A DNA stretch of 64,000 nucleotides from Halisarca cf. caerulea (taxonomy: Eukaryota; Porifera; Demospongiae; Chondrillida; Halisarcidae), in assembly GCA_963170055.1 (NCBI GenBank), contig CAUJGJ010000161.1, positions 3,155,475 to 3,219,474 on the forward strand. Direction: 5' to 3'. The notes under the pieces were generated by a model. The model saw nothing but the letters and a program-made list of their open reading frames with translations. It was not told the DNA's origin and did not search any database. Below, one piece after another: positions 12,440 to 24,030 of the stretch. Made by a program: the position numbers and the translations under genes. Position 1 is the first letter of the stretch. Each line of letters starts with the position of its first letter.

Positions 12440-13350
12440 GCAAATCTACTATTGTTCCATTACTTTACGAGTTCCTTTAGGTAATTGCCCTCTCACTGGA
12501 AAAGAGTACCGGTATCGTGTAGAATAAACTTCGTGGCGTTGCAGATGTGAGGAAGTCGTGAAGGAGTCGAGATGAGATGAAGATAAGCTGAGTGAAGCAA
12601 GCTGTGACAAAGTAAGGGGACTGAGGCGAGCTGTGCTGACATGAAACGACTGAGGCTGGGCCAAAGATGAGCCATGAACTGGAAGATGAGCTGCCGGTTA
12701 CGACGGAGAGGAGGTACTGGCCATGCAGTGATAATCTGGAAGGTACAAGAGGTGGACACCTGTAGGTGGTCATAATGTCGGAAGTGCCAGCGTCAGTGCG
12801 TGTCTCGGGGTGTGGCATGGCAAGGTGGGCAGTAAACTTTAGATGAGTGCATGTGTACGACTGAGGGTGGGAGCCTACGACGATAGCCTTGCCGCTGGGG
12901 ACAGGAACCATATGCATGTCCTGTGTAGGGAACCTTCATGGCAATCCCGGCAAAAGCGAGCCGTTATGGAGTCGAGGTGAGGTGAACCGAGGCTAGGCTG
13001 GGCCAAGGTGAGGTGAAGAGGCTGGGGTGAAGTGAACCAAAGTGAGGTGAGCTGTGGCGTGGTGAGCCGAGGCGAGCTTGCACCAAGTTGAGGTGAAGAG
13101 GCTGGGCTGAACATATAAGCCAATGTGAGGAGCGGCCGCTTGTCGATGATGAGCCAAACTGGTGCGAAGCTCAGCTGATGATAAGCCAAACCGGGGCGTA
13201 GATGGGCCGTGGATAAGGACGAGCCGAAGGTTTCTGAGGGGGTACCGATAGGCGAACTACCCCGAAGGTACTGTTGGAGGTAAAGGAGGAGAATGTCCAG
13301 AAGTTGTGGGGCGCATAGTGAGGTGTCGATCTGTTGCCAGGGTTGCTCAA
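12440..13350. repeat. GA/GGTGA-rich degenerate minisatellite region
   Basis: Words such as GAGGTGAAGAGGCTGGG, GTGAACC and GAGCCGAGG recur irregularly, most densely at 12960-13110. The repeat bias creates long minus-strand frames (12477-12917, 12875-13357) rich in Ser, Pro, Leu and His that I do not regard as genes. Part of the region (12690-12880) is duplicated at 23690-23905. Confidence 0.7.
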
Positions 13351-14022
13351 AATGCATGGCTGACGTTACATGGTAGGGGCGGATTTAGGGGTGTTTCTAT
13401 GGTTTCCAGTCCTGACCAGTCAAGCTACTCTAATTTAGCCTTGGTATTCTTCACTGAGAGCTGTTAGAGCAATATTCAATTCCCATGAAATCAGCTATGT
13501 AGATGTAAAAAGTTACCATTTATTGCTTTATTGTCAGCCCTAGAACTCTTTAGCAAAGCTATGTGGAGAATATATTCTCAAAAAAGCTCTGACAACCTCT
13601 ATTCAAGGAAATTGCTTGAACATTGCCATCTTTTAGTACATCATCTGACATTTACAAGTGACATCAGAATAATTAGTAATGGTAAAGCAGCTTATTTATT
13701 CATGAACTGTACCCAAGAGTAATGATTATAAGTTAGGTATATTCTCACTGCATAAATGTGGCAAAGAGCTGGAATCACACAATCAGAATCCAACCTTGTG
13801 AGTGGCAGTCATTTTAACCATTAGTTGCATTTTACTACAATTTGGGATTTTATAATTTAAAGGAAACTAGTCACACTATTTTCTGCATCCGCCCGTGCAC
13901 AGATTGTGCTATATCCTTCAGAGCACTTTTGCTCCTTATACTATTTCATACTATCTTCTCCGTTTAGATTCATTTGTGTCGTTTTTGCCATTCCAGACAA
14001 TTTCCATTCATTTTACACTGAT

Positions 14023-14262
14023 ATGTCAACCCTAGACTATTTCAATAAGAAATCTACACGAGATTCATCTGTGGACAGTCAGTGTTCCGATTTCCCTTTC
14101 CTGCAGGGCGTTTTACCTGGTTCTACCACACAGGCGGTGTGCGATGAAACCTCAAAAGACAGAAGCATTAACAGTAGTTATGTTGCTAATGTTAGCAGAT
14201 TTTGTATTGCATTTATTAATTTTGCATTGTTTTTTGTATTTTCTTTAGATTGCTTGTATTGA
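14023..14262 (+). pseudogene. hAT-like transposase N-terminal open frame (copy 3, diverged)
   Basis: This diverged copy still starts with ATG and reads MSTLDYFNKKSTRDSSVDSQ, then FLQGVLPGSTTQAVCDET and SKDRSIN. The start and frame are kept despite several substitutions and a small deletion before the hydrophobic tail. Same caveats as the other copies. Confidence 0.3.
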
Positions 14263-14532
14263 ATAAATTATACACAGTATGCATGAGCTGTTCACGAAAC
14301 TTCCTCAAAATTGGCACATCGACAGTTTCCACCACAAAATCCTCAAACTTATGCAACTCCGGAAGTTTAGTACCACGAAAGTTTTGGCCCATACAGTACA
14401 CACATATGCGTGCGAACATATGCATGAATAGAATTTTTTATGTGTACTCAGTGCAAATTTTGAATGCCTTCTTGAGGGGACGCTAACAATACATATTCAC
14501 ACATCTACACATCCACCATCCCACTCATTTAT

Positions 14533-14534
<2 letters not shown>

Positions 14535-14611
<77 letters not shown>
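14535..14611. repeat. (AC)n microsatellite
   Basis: An AC tract of about 77 bp, much longer than the equivalent tracts at 1210-1252 and 3883-3916 in the other unit copies. Confidence 0.97.
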
Positions 14612-14612
<1 letters not shown>

Positions 14613-14963
14613 GCACTGTACTGACAAACATCCAGCAGGGGATAAAACCTGCACACTCTAAATGTGTGTACATACAGTGAGACACTGCCATGTGGTATTT
14701 CGCCCGCGGATAGAGTATTGGTTCTGGTGAGTACTAAAAGGTAGGAAAGTCCACAATGTTTTTGCCTCACACTGCCAAAGATGACCTTCATTTCAACGAT
14801 ACAATACGACAGACAAAATTGCTGTGACAGCACTGTGTTAATACACATCCATACAAAAACATATAATATGTACCTACACATATATTAAGTACATAGTGAT
14901 GTGTAAAAATCTGCAAACACAAATCAAAACTACAAAAATCAAGAACATCAATCTTCAATATAC

Positions 14964-15152
14964 CTTTCAGTGCTTTAGCTTCTTCCCTTGAAGGGTCATG
15001 CTTATCCATGATGGATGCTACCTTCTTTATAACATCACTTTCTTTCACTGCAGTTGTTTCCACCAGTCTCCTTTCCCACTGGTAGTCGCTTTTAAAAACT
15101 GAAGTACATTCTTCCACTGATAAACAGTCTGATCCTCTGAGGTCAGCCATAA
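14964..15152 (-). CDS. Putative 189-nt phase-1 symmetric exon (copy at 15 kb)
   Basis: This exon belongs to the third full copy of the 2.7-kb repeat unit (13894-16014). Splice borders are conserved. The module reads VMADLRGSDCLSVEECTSVF, KSDYQWERRLVETTAVKESD, VIKKVASIMDKHDPSREEA, ending ALKG. It differs from the 1.6- and 4.3-kb copies mostly in the short KSDYQ segment, where the others have EHYYQ. The frame is intact. Confidence 0.68.
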
Positions 15153-15335
15153 CTAGAAAACAAGACACACAGCAGGTGATGATACTACTATGTGCGTTAT
15201 CCACTTTTTACATTATGGGATACATCAAGTAATGGATTCACAAAATATACACACAACTGGCCACTTGAGAATGTATGGCCACTTATAATTATGCTGACAC
15301 AAATAGACCGACACAGGTGATTGTAAACATATGTA

Positions 15336-15777
15336 CAGTTGAAGAACCTCACAAATACGACCACCATTGGGAGCGGTGCAAGTGGTCATATTTTGAGCGA
15401 GTCATATTTCTCAAAGTCCCGTTCAGAATAGCATGGCACATCCGTAAGTCGTTCCGTAGACACAGGATGCACATAAGGCAATAAAACTGTAGAAAAAAGC
15501 ACCACCACACCTCATTTATTGTTACTCCATTGGGATGATAGAAATTTGACCATAAGTTTACCATCTCTTTCTACTGATAGGGTCATTTCAGAACCTAATG
15601 TCCACAGAATACAGCAGTATCCATAAATATGTGGTCTACATTGTGAAGATTTGACACCAAGAGGAAAAAAAATGTGGTCTTCATTCTGAAACTAATTTAC
15701 GTAAAAGCATAGGAGAAATAGTGGACTACAACAAAGTGGTCTTATTTCTGGGATGGTCTTCTTATGGGGTTCTAATG
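15336..15777. mobile_element. TIR (MITE-like) element, CAGTAGAA family, copy 3
   Basis: Diverged copy. The right end reads CTAATGTA where others read CTACTGTA, so the terminal repeat is damaged. Confidence 0.62.
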
Positions 15778-16014
15778 TATGTACATGCACATGCGCCGAT
15801 GAAAGTATGCTCATATGTTTCCCTCTCCTGCCCCTCCCGCTTGCACTCAAATTTGGGTCATAGCTGGCTGGACTTTGTAGTACTCCATGTGTAGGATTGG
15901 CTACCAAAAATATGGCTGCTACATATTTAGGTAAATTTACTTTTGCCTGATAACTAGCTGTACATGCAGTTCCATTAGAAGTATTTCCAAGCAAAAGTGG
16001 TACACTTTGATACA

Positions 16015-16600
16015 CTAACTACAACACAAGGTTGATAAAAACCTTCGAGGTTCATCTCTACAAACAATGTCAAATTGCAGATGGCTCCTATGATGATGAT
16101 TCTTCTTCTTGTCATGTTTTCAAACTAAGTTACAGGTCTCTAGGGAGGGTCCAGCATAGGTCTCATCTTATGTCAGTGAGCTCAAATTGTTGGCGTGAAA
16201 TGCCTGGTACCAGCCCTACTGGCTATAATTTTGATGGGCAAATTACATGTATTTGCTAGATCAGCCATTTATGGATCACCACAGAGCTTACAGGAGAGTA
16301 GGCGTAACTACTATGCACACACACACACACATTACTATACTTTGCAAACACTACATACTGTATAGACAGAAACTTTTCATGGCGCTAAATTTTCGCGGTT
16401 ATCGAGGATTAGTGGGCATCCACGAAAAGTATAATCTGCAAAAATTCCATTGTCTTCTTTATCGTGGAGTCAAAGTGGCCAGCGGTACACAGATTGCACA
16501 ATATCCTTCAGAGCACCTTTGCTCTGTGGACTTTTTTCTTCGTTGTGAACGCACAGCAGCAAACCTCAAAAGACAGAAGTCACAAACCCTAAATCGTTTA
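16015..16600. repeat. 5' part of another 2.69-kb unit copy
   Basis: The segment starts with CTAACTACAACACAAGG like copies 1-3 and runs past a short (AC)n tract to the segment equivalent to 610 of copy 1. It then joins unrelated sequence (16601-17090) containing no recognised gene. Confidence 0.88.
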
Positions 16601-17090
16601 CCACTTTAATAAGATGCCTAAACATTGATATCTCATGTGATTCATGCAATTCACACCAATATTATACTTCTTACATTTTGCTTGTGGAAATTGGCATGAC
16701 GCTGTTTTGGCAGGGTTGTGACTTCTTCGTTTGGGGGCTGCAAATAGGTCAGCCATCTGTGGAAACATGCTCTGCCACGTGACAGTCATGTGTATGTGAC
16801 ATTTTTGTACTTTGTCTATAGTATTTCAAAGTTAGCCATTGCAAGGGACATTAACCATTCTTAGAATACTAGATAACCATGATTTGAAGTTTGCAAAGAT
16901 TGAAGAATTTTCCTGCTGCTGAGTCATCTGCATATCATATCAGCATGCATGGCAATGTTGTGAAGCTGTTGTAGTAGTGGATGTGCTCTAATGACATATA
17001 ACCATCAATTAAACATTAAAAGAAGGCAGGATTAAAGGGGGATCTATGAAAATAAAAACCCTAAAAATTGTGAAAATCAGTCATCCACCA

Positions 17091-20059
17091 AAGTTTCATC
17101 CCGCGAAGCTTGTACATGTACGTACGGTACTGAAACAGTTTCCAGAAATTGTAAACACACGAGCAAAGAAGATGCCATTTAAATATGATACACATGATGT
17201 AAAGACTGGCATTGAAGCCGTTGTAGTATAGGTTCTTAAAATATTGCCATTTTTTTCTTAATTTTTCATAATTATATTTTTCAATTTGTATGCAATTTGC
17301 CTACATACATGTAGTGTATGCGTAATACTATCATTTTCGTTTCTTGCAAACTCTTCAAACTTGTATATATATCCTGCAATCCATTTTTTAACATGCACAT
17401 GAGTACAACGTTTCGGAATAGTTAAATATTATATATAATTTGTCTACATGTAGTAAAATAATTACATATACTGTACGTATGTTCCACAATGTTATTTCAA
17501 TGTTCACTTCCAATATATTATTTCCAGTTTTCTATATACATTGGCTGTACGTTGTTTTGACATCGAGTCAATTTAATTATCTAGAAATATATCATGGTTA
17601 AATTTGGCTGCCCCTAGGGTAGTGTTCTCCAAAGGGGGGTATATTATCCTAGGATACCTTACTCTGGGATAATAATTTATAAAACATCGTATCTTATTAA
17701 AGGGACAATGTCACAATTTTTTTCTCTTAAACGTTAGTATACATGCTAAAAGTAACATGCGCGGTGTTCGTACTTTACAATTATGTGTGCAAATAAGAGT
17801 TAATTGTCGTTATCCTTTGACTAAATCTACCATTTTTCGATCAAATGTGTGGGTTAACAAATTTCCAGCAGAAAAGTGGAAGTGATGTCACAAGGGGAAG
17901 GGAAGCAAAAATCGTGTAAACAAATAATGGGAAATATGAGCGTTTCTTCTATCGATTTGTCTTATTTTACAAACATTGTTGGTTTAGCTTAGTCGATTAA
18001 AGCATTAATTCGTGACGTGACTAAGATGTCTACCACCACGTGGCCTGTGAGGAAGAGGTATCTTTAAAAGAAGGGAATGCTGGCCACCATTACAGAGGAG
18101 GATGAGTAAGAAATGAGTTTAAGTTTGGATGACATTGTGGAGCGAAAAGCCGCGATGGAAGATATGGTGGCAGCGACCAGGTAACCCCTACACAAATTTG
18201 CACTAGCCGTCCACTAGCTGAAGTAAATCAGTCTGACCTACGAGGATGTCGTCCTTCTTAACCTTTGCAACTTTCCAGAAGAACCATTGGATGATCACCA
18301 GCTAATTTTTGAGGAGATTGAATTTTCTTATTTGTAGACGGGAATGGACTACTACTGATTGAAGTAGCCTAAGAGCTATAGTACCTTGCCAGGTCATTGT
18401 GTTGTATCAATGTCTATCAGCGATCACTCTGATTACATTGTATAATGCATCTCAATGAACAACCCTGAGTCCTAGGTAATTTCTTTTATACACATCAAAT
18501 CATTTGCCATCTTATAATTATCTGCATGATTACCATGCAGGGTTATTGTAAGTTTGAATAATGAATGATGTCTTTCCCCCTAGTAGAAAGCATTTATGAG
18601 GAACAAAAAGGTACGGAGGACCAAACAAAGCCTCTACCGACCCCGCATCAGGCTTGGCAAACACTACAGCGCTGACAAAGACCGAAGAAGATTACCATCA
18701 TGGCATCATGCGCTTATTTGGAAGTTTAAGAATACTGTACGATAAACATTTTCTTCTAGAATTCGAATATAGTGTTATGTAGCTTTAGGGAAATCTTCGT
18801 CAGTAGTGTTCGCGTACATCACAGTTGCTATGCATGCCCTCTGCTATAGGGAGGGTCTCTGATGTAAACAACAAGTTTCCATAAAACAAAAAGTCTAAAA
18901 TTCAAAGCAGAGATGGATTTGATATTATCAATAATGAGCCATGAAGGTACCAATCCGGTCTTTTTGGACAAGTCCAAGGGTGTACATGCAGGAATAGAAT
19001 CTGCATGATACCAATGTTTATGCTCCCGAAGTCGAACTATCCCACAAGAGTGTGCCCAAGACATAGCCTGCACATTGCATCTTCTTCATAAGCAGCACTC
19101 AGTTGGATACAAAGTTTTTTTCCATCTCCAGTTCATTAAATGATGAGCTGGGGATTGTCCCAGTTTGTGTCCAGGGTTGCCGTAAACGTTAATATTTCAT
19201 CGTGTGAACAGCTATATCTTTGATAACAGCAACAAGTATCGTGAACTGGGGATGGGCCCTGCTATTGGAGTTCTCATGTTTTGTGTAGCTGCATGTCCCT
19301 GTAAAGCTGTAACCAAACTATTTGCAGTGCCATATGCCCAGGGTTCACCTGTGACATTGCAAATGGTTCAGGGTCACTACATACTGTGCAGCAGTAGAAC
19401 TGTATATCTATTTATATACAAGGCCCACTTAGACAGGTGGGCCAGGTGGGCCATGGCACACCAAACATTTTTGGAAGCCTTAAGAACAAAACTTACCTTT
19501 ATAGAAATTTTAGCTATACGTAGACTAGTTTGTAATAATCACACAAATGCATAGCAAACACCTAATAAGTTTGAGCAAAGTAAGCTTTGCTCCTGTATCC
19601 TTGAAATTACAGAATCCTAAGCAATTTCAACAAACTATTATCCAGCCACGAGTCCGATTGCCGAATTTCTGCCATTTTAATTGATTAATACATACTTTGA
19701 AGATGGCTGTGTAATCCATACCAGTACCAATTTCAATGATCTATTCAAATCCGAAGGACTTGATTATATTGAATCCATTACTAATCTATTGTATATGGTA
19801 TATACTAGTTAGTAATGGATGCACTATCCTTCAGATTTGCTTACTCAAGGAATAAAACATTAAGTAGTACTGCTAGCTGGTATGGGCTACAAACAGGAAC
19901 AAGGTGAAATCCTCCGATAGTGGACTCTCCCAAATAAGGACACAGTACAATAAACCTCTCTACAAAGGACACAGCTTGAAGTCTCAAAATACATCCTCCC
20001 TATGGCTCTTATACATTTTGCTACTCCCAAAGAGGACACCCTCCTTGCAAAAAACAAAT
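17091..20059. repeat. Segmental duplication A, right copy
   Basis: Right copy of the duplication at 5876-9674. It retains the empty sites for two transposons of the left copy (near 17409 and 19194) and alone carries an insertion of about 578 bp at 18006-18583. Together with the 2.69-kb unit in front of it, the offset between copies is about 10.46 kb (5554 against 16015). Confidence 0.9.
18006..18583. mobile_element. Insertion of about 578 bp present only in the right duplication copy
   Basis: The left copy reads GATTAAAGCATGGTAGAAAGC (near 7536-7560) where the right copy has this extra block between AGCAT and TAGAAAGC. It contains CTACCACCACGTGGC, also found at 39580-39594 inside the long-TIR element 38996-40238, followed by weaker similarity. 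I could not define terminal repeats; it may be a fragment of that family or sequence lost from the left copy. Confidence 0.55.
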
Positions 20060-20921
20060 AGAGCTGTCCCAAAGTGCCCCTTAATCAAAGGTTCCACTGT
20101 ATCACCTTTTGTGAGATGCTGCACATGCATGTGTGTATGCACATGAGCAAAGGATAATTTATTACAAAGATGAAAATTAATGTTTTGCTTATGCAGTACA
20201 GCATATCATGTAAGCAAAATATATATTGGCTCACTTAAAGCAAGTGCCACTGTGCCGGCCCTGATGGTATGTGGTGTTACTCATAGGTTGTTGATTTTCT
20301 AATGACATTGACAGAACTTGTCTAGAAATGCACCAATAATTCTTCAATGCTCTGAAATCCTCGGATAGCAAGCATAATTGGGTCGTAGAAGTACTCCTTT
20401 ATATGCAGGTAACCTTAATTTGAGTGCTCAGTGTACTAATTCTTGCACAACAAACATGAGTGCAAAGCTGGCTCTGCTAATTTCTAATCGAATTCGCTTG
20501 CTACTATTTCGGAAAATTGCTATCTATTACCATACACGTGAGTATCAACTATTCCTCTAGTGACTTAATTGTACATTGTAGGGTAGGATGACTGTCGATT
20601 GGAAAAGAATGACCAGAAGTCATAAATTTGAAGCGTTTATATGTATGTGCGAAGGATATAAAAGTCACCACTGTTATTTTCTACCGAATTATAATCCATT
20701 AAGTGAATATTTTTGCGGTCAGTGGCCCTTTAAAGTATATTAGGGGGGTTAAAATTCCCCATGACACCAGCCATTTTGCAAGTACTATGCTCTGCATACA
20801 TCTAGGATGTACCTATACATATATTAAGTACATACGTACAGTACATATGCAACTATCAATGAGTGAAAATCTGCACACACAAAACAAACTATAAAAATTA
20901 ATAACATAAATCTTCAATGTA

Positions 20922-20945
20922 CCTTATAGTGCTCCAGTTCACTCC
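20922..20945 (-). pseudogene. Truncated remnant of the array exon (3' edge only)
   Basis: The sequence around 20900-20945 repeats the intronic segment that normally follows the exon donor (the segment reading catcaatcttcaat on the plus strand), then about 20 nt resembling the exon 3' edge. It then jumps directly to the intronic repeat (CCAG..CACAAATTTC) that normally lies about 700 bp away in the 0.99-kb units. This is a deletion junction that removed most of one exon copy. Confidence 0.5.
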
Positions 20946-21153
20946 AGCACAAATTTCATGGGCATTTGGGTAAAAACATTCAACTTTAAGAGTATATGCA
21001 TGAAATTTTGTTCATTTGAAGGTGAATTTAAAGATGGTTGTAGCAGCACATAGTATTCTACAAATATCTGTGGGGCAATTAACCTGGACCAATTTTGGCT
21101 GACAGGTTCCAGATCTATAAACAAATAGGGCCTACTTTGGGGGGGGGGGGGGG

Positions 21154-21389
21154 TGTAGTGTTCATTAATATGTGTAGTATTCAGTAATGCATGCTTAAGT
21201 AATGCATGTTAACATTAGTAGTTATGTGTCATTTAAGTAAGGTGTTAGTATCATTGTGTGCATGTGTTTGCATTATGATTTGTGACATCATTGTAGTAGT
21301 TAGCCACGTGTTGGAGTGCATGAGTTTGGTTTGGATTGTACTGGATTGTCATTAATGATTTGAATCATCTTTGACCGGTGTCGATATCA
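21154..21389 (+). repeat. 5' LTR of a deleted LTR retroelement
   Basis: A 236-bp sequence beginning TGTAGTG and ending TATCA is repeated in direct orientation at 21774-22009 with few differences. It is followed by TGGCGACGAGG (21394 on), the usual place and form of a tRNA primer-binding site. Confidence 0.88.
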
Positions 21390-21415
21390 TAACTGGCGAC
21401 GAGGAAATCGGAGAA

Positions 21416-21773
21416 TGGTGTGTTTACAAGTTTCGAAGGCACACAAGGTCAACGTTGCACAACTCCCACCGCTTGATCCTGCGTCAGATCCCAGTTCTCT
21501 TCACCAACGTTGGAAGACGTGGAAACGTCGTTTCGAAACCTTTTTAGTGGCAGTAAATGTCACGGATGACAAGCAAAAGTGAGCCTTGTTACTTTATCAA
21601 GTCGGCCAGGACACGCAAGAGTTATTCGACACGTTAACGGGCACAGGAGAAGATTACGCCATGGCCATCGAAAAACTCGATGCCTACTTCGTTCCAAAGA
21701 AGAATGTGGACTTCGAGATGTTCCAATTTCGTAAAGCTGCGCAACAAGATGGCGAAACAGTCGATCAGTTTGT
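21416..21773 (+). pseudogene. Truncated Gypsy-type gag fragment
   Basis: Starting from the ATG at 21416 the frame reads VSKAHKVNVAQLPP, RWKTWKRRFETFL and VNVTDDKQK, then an in-frame TGA (21581-21583), then ALLLYQVGQDTQELFDTL, KLDAYFVPKKNVDFE and FQFRKAAQQDGETVDQF, before running straight into the 3' LTR at 21774. These motifs are typical of the gag N-terminal region of invertebrate Gypsy-like elements. All of protease, RT and integrase are missing, so the element is dead. Confidence 0.85.
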
Positions 21774-22009
21774 TGCAGTGTTCATTAATATGAGTAGTGT
21801 TCAGTAATGCATGCTTAAGTAATGCATGTTAACATTAGTAGTTATGTGTCATTTAAGTAAGGTGTTAGTATCATTGTGTGCATGTGTTTGCATTATGATT
21901 TGTGACGTCATTGTAGTAGTTACCCACGTGTTGGAGTGCATGAGTTTGGTTTGGATTGTACTGGATTGTCATTAATGATTTGAATCATCTTTGATCAGTG
22001 TTGATATCA
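21774..22009 (+). repeat. 3' LTR of the deleted LTR retroelement
   Basis: Direct repeat of 21154-21389, also 236 bp, differing at a handful of sites (for example GACGTCATTG for GACATCATTG). The insertion interrupts the poly-G tract of an exon-array intron unit, whose uninterrupted form is seen at 29095-29130. Confidence 0.88.
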
Positions 22010-22672
22010 TAGGGGGGGACTGGGTATGATAGCACAGTGATGATACCCTTCCATGCAAAAGTATGTACAGTAATTACAGTGGTGAAAATTAACACTCTCC
22101 CACCAACACGAGGTGAGTAAATTCTACCAGAGGTGAGCAAACTTATAAAGATGGGTGCCCGAGTGGACACTAAGAAAACCCTTCCAACATGGTTGATCAA
22201 AGTTATTGAGACATAGCTTTGAAGTGAACAATAGTACAGGACCTGGTACTTAAGTTGCAACGAAGGAAGCATAGGGTTAGTATCTTTCAAAAGTAAGCCT
22301 GTAATCAATTTCATCAATTCAGCTTTAGAATGCGTCCTGATAAATTTTATTTTTGCATAAGAGATTTTTGGTGACAAATTAATGGCTGAGGCTCACAGGG
22401 CAACATTCAATCTCATGGTTACTTTTAGAAAGAAGACAACTGTTGCTTCTATTAGGAGGGGTATAAAGAGGGTATCCCCCTCCCCTACTAACCCAGTTGC
22501 CCATCTACCCCCCTCACTTGAATTCCTGCAATACACATGCATAGTTGCAGCAGACTGACTAAGTATGTACTGTATTCAGAAACTACATGAGTGGCACAAG
22601 GAGCCTCAGATACGATCTTGCAAGGTCCAAAAACTAAAACAATTCCCAGACTCCTATCGTATAGGCGCCTAT

Positions 22673-22852
22673 GATTCCACATCCACTCCACCCTCTGATT
22701 CCACATCTGCCCCACCCTATGATTCCACATCTGCCCCACCCTCTGATTCCACATCTGCCCCACCCTCTGATTCCACATCTGCCCCACCCTCTGATTCCAC
22801 ATCTAGCTCACCCTCTGATTCCACATCGACCCACTCTCTAATTCCACATCTA
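22673..22852. repeat. 24-bp minisatellite, locus 1
   Basis: About seven units of GATTCCACATCTGCCCCA plus CCCTCT (24 bp). In one plus frame it encodes DSTSAPPS repeats and on the minus strand MWNQRVGQ repeats; because the unit is a multiple of three these frames are open by construction. Confidence 0.93.
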
Positions 22853-23342
22853 CCCCATCATTTACATCACTATGCCTTGTTATTGCCCATTCTTGATAAA
22901 TGTCTTCAACTAGATCCTAACAGCTAGAGTTGATAAGAATAAATTAAAAATTATATTTACAACATTGATTTGTAGGCAAACCACAAAAATCAAAGTACAA
23001 TAAGGGAAGGGGAGGTAAAATATATACGTACAGTGAGTGTTTTGTGAGTATCATGGTAATATGATATTAATTTTTTAAAGACATAAAGAAACATGGCCTA
23101 GGCAAATATTCCATGCAAATGAGCCTGAGATTGAAATCTAGACTGGATATTACTGAAATCTTGTATTTTTCTGAATTAAACCTGAATAGTGATGGTTATC
23201 TTATATCTCCTTTGCAGACATTCCCATATACATAAATACCTAGGCATTCGTACATTAAATACATACAGTATATACACAAGTAGTGATGTATAAAAATCTG
23301 CGTACACAATGTAAAATACATCAATCTTCAATAACATTGTAC

Positions 23343-23531
23343 CTTTCAGTTTTCTAGCTTCTTCACTTGAAGGGACATACTTGCCTATGACAGATGCTAT
23401 CTTCTCTACAATACAACTTTCTTTCGTGGCAGCATTCTCCACCAGTCTCCTTTCCCATCCAGGGTAGTCTTGGAAAACCGCAGCATATTCTTCCACTGAT
23501 AAACATTCTGATCCTTTGAGGTCAGACATAA
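23343..23531 (-). CDS. Putative 189-nt phase-1 symmetric exon (copy at 23.4 kb)
   Basis: The acceptor is TTTTCTAG and the donor GTACAATGTTATTG. The intact phase 1-1 module reads VMSDLKGSECLSVEEYAAVF, QDYPGWERRLVENAATKESC, IVEKIASVIGKYVPSSEEA, ending KLKG. The cysteine of the usual EEC motif is tyrosine, and DKH has become GKY. An ORF continues into the intron past the donor, but the conserved donor position is preferred because it matches nine other copies. Confidence 0.68.
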
Positions 23532-23689
23532 CTAGAAAACAAGACACACAGCAGGTGGTGATACTCCATGTGTATTATCCACTTGGGCAATATGTATTAG
23601 TTAAACCATGGCTTCCTGTGGTGCCCGTCATTTATCACACAAGTGAACACAACACCACAAAGTGCCATGGTTGAGGGAAGTTCACGCAG

Positions 23690-23905
23690 AAGATGAGCCG
23701 AAGGTTATGACAGGGAGGAAGTACTGGCCATGCAGTGATAATCCGGAAGGTATCACTCAAGGTGCAAAAAGAGGACACCTGTAGGTGGTTATAATGTTGG
23801 AAGTGCCAGCGTCAGTGCCTGTCTCGAGGTGTGGCATAGCAAGGCGGGCAGTAAACTTTAGATGAGTGCACGTGTATGACTGAGGGTGGGAGCCTACGAC
23901 ATAGC
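23690..23905. repeat. Dispersed copy of the 12.7-kb segment
   Basis: The stretch from GAAGTACTGGCCATGCAG through GACACCTGTAGGTGGT, AAGTGCCAGCGTCAGTGC and GACTGAGGGTGGGAGCC parallels 12690-12880 in the same orientation. It abuts the second 24-bp minisatellite. Confidence 0.8.
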
Positions 23906-23907
23906 AT

Positions 23908-24030
23908 ATGATTCCACATCTACCCCACCCTCTGATTCCACATCTACCCCACCCTCTGATTCCACATCTACCCCACCCTCTGATTCCACATCTACCCCAC
24001 CCTCTAATTCTACATCTACCCCATCCTTTA
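23908..24030. repeat. 24-bp minisatellite, locus 2
   Basis: About five units, GATTCCACATCTACCCCA plus CCCTCT, differing from locus 1 mainly by ACCC for GCCC. The unit variant is homogenised within each locus. Confidence 0.93.

Larger units (their letters stand above)
13894..16014. repeat. Copy of the 2.69-kb unit lacking its first part
   Basis: Homology to copy 1 starts near the segment at 573 (cacagattgcacaatatccttcag) and runs to the unit end. It contains the hAT-like open frame (14023-14262), an (AC)n tract, the exon at 14964-15152 and the TIR element at 15336-15777. More diverged than copies 1 and 2. Confidence 0.9.

Noticed and set aside
12477..13357. Minus-strand proteins of 146 and 160 residues
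   Set aside because: Overlapping frames in a GA-rich degenerate repeat with composition set by the repeat; no motif.
18006..18583. Intron lost from the left duplication copy
   Set aside because: The right edge ends in TTTCCCCCTAG like an acceptor, but the left edge lacks a GT donor, so intron loss is not supported.
8892..19554. Gene at 8892-9170 with a paralogue at 19204-19554
   Set aside because: The shared frame lies in duplicated DNA, lacks motifs, and contains a local GGTGGGCC palindrome; the similarity reflects the segmental duplication alone.
22673..22852. Coding repeat protein (DSTSAPPS) or CRISPR-like array
   Set aside because: Units are contiguous with no unique spacers, and a 24-bp period keeps every frame open by construction; there is no other eukaryotic coding evidence.
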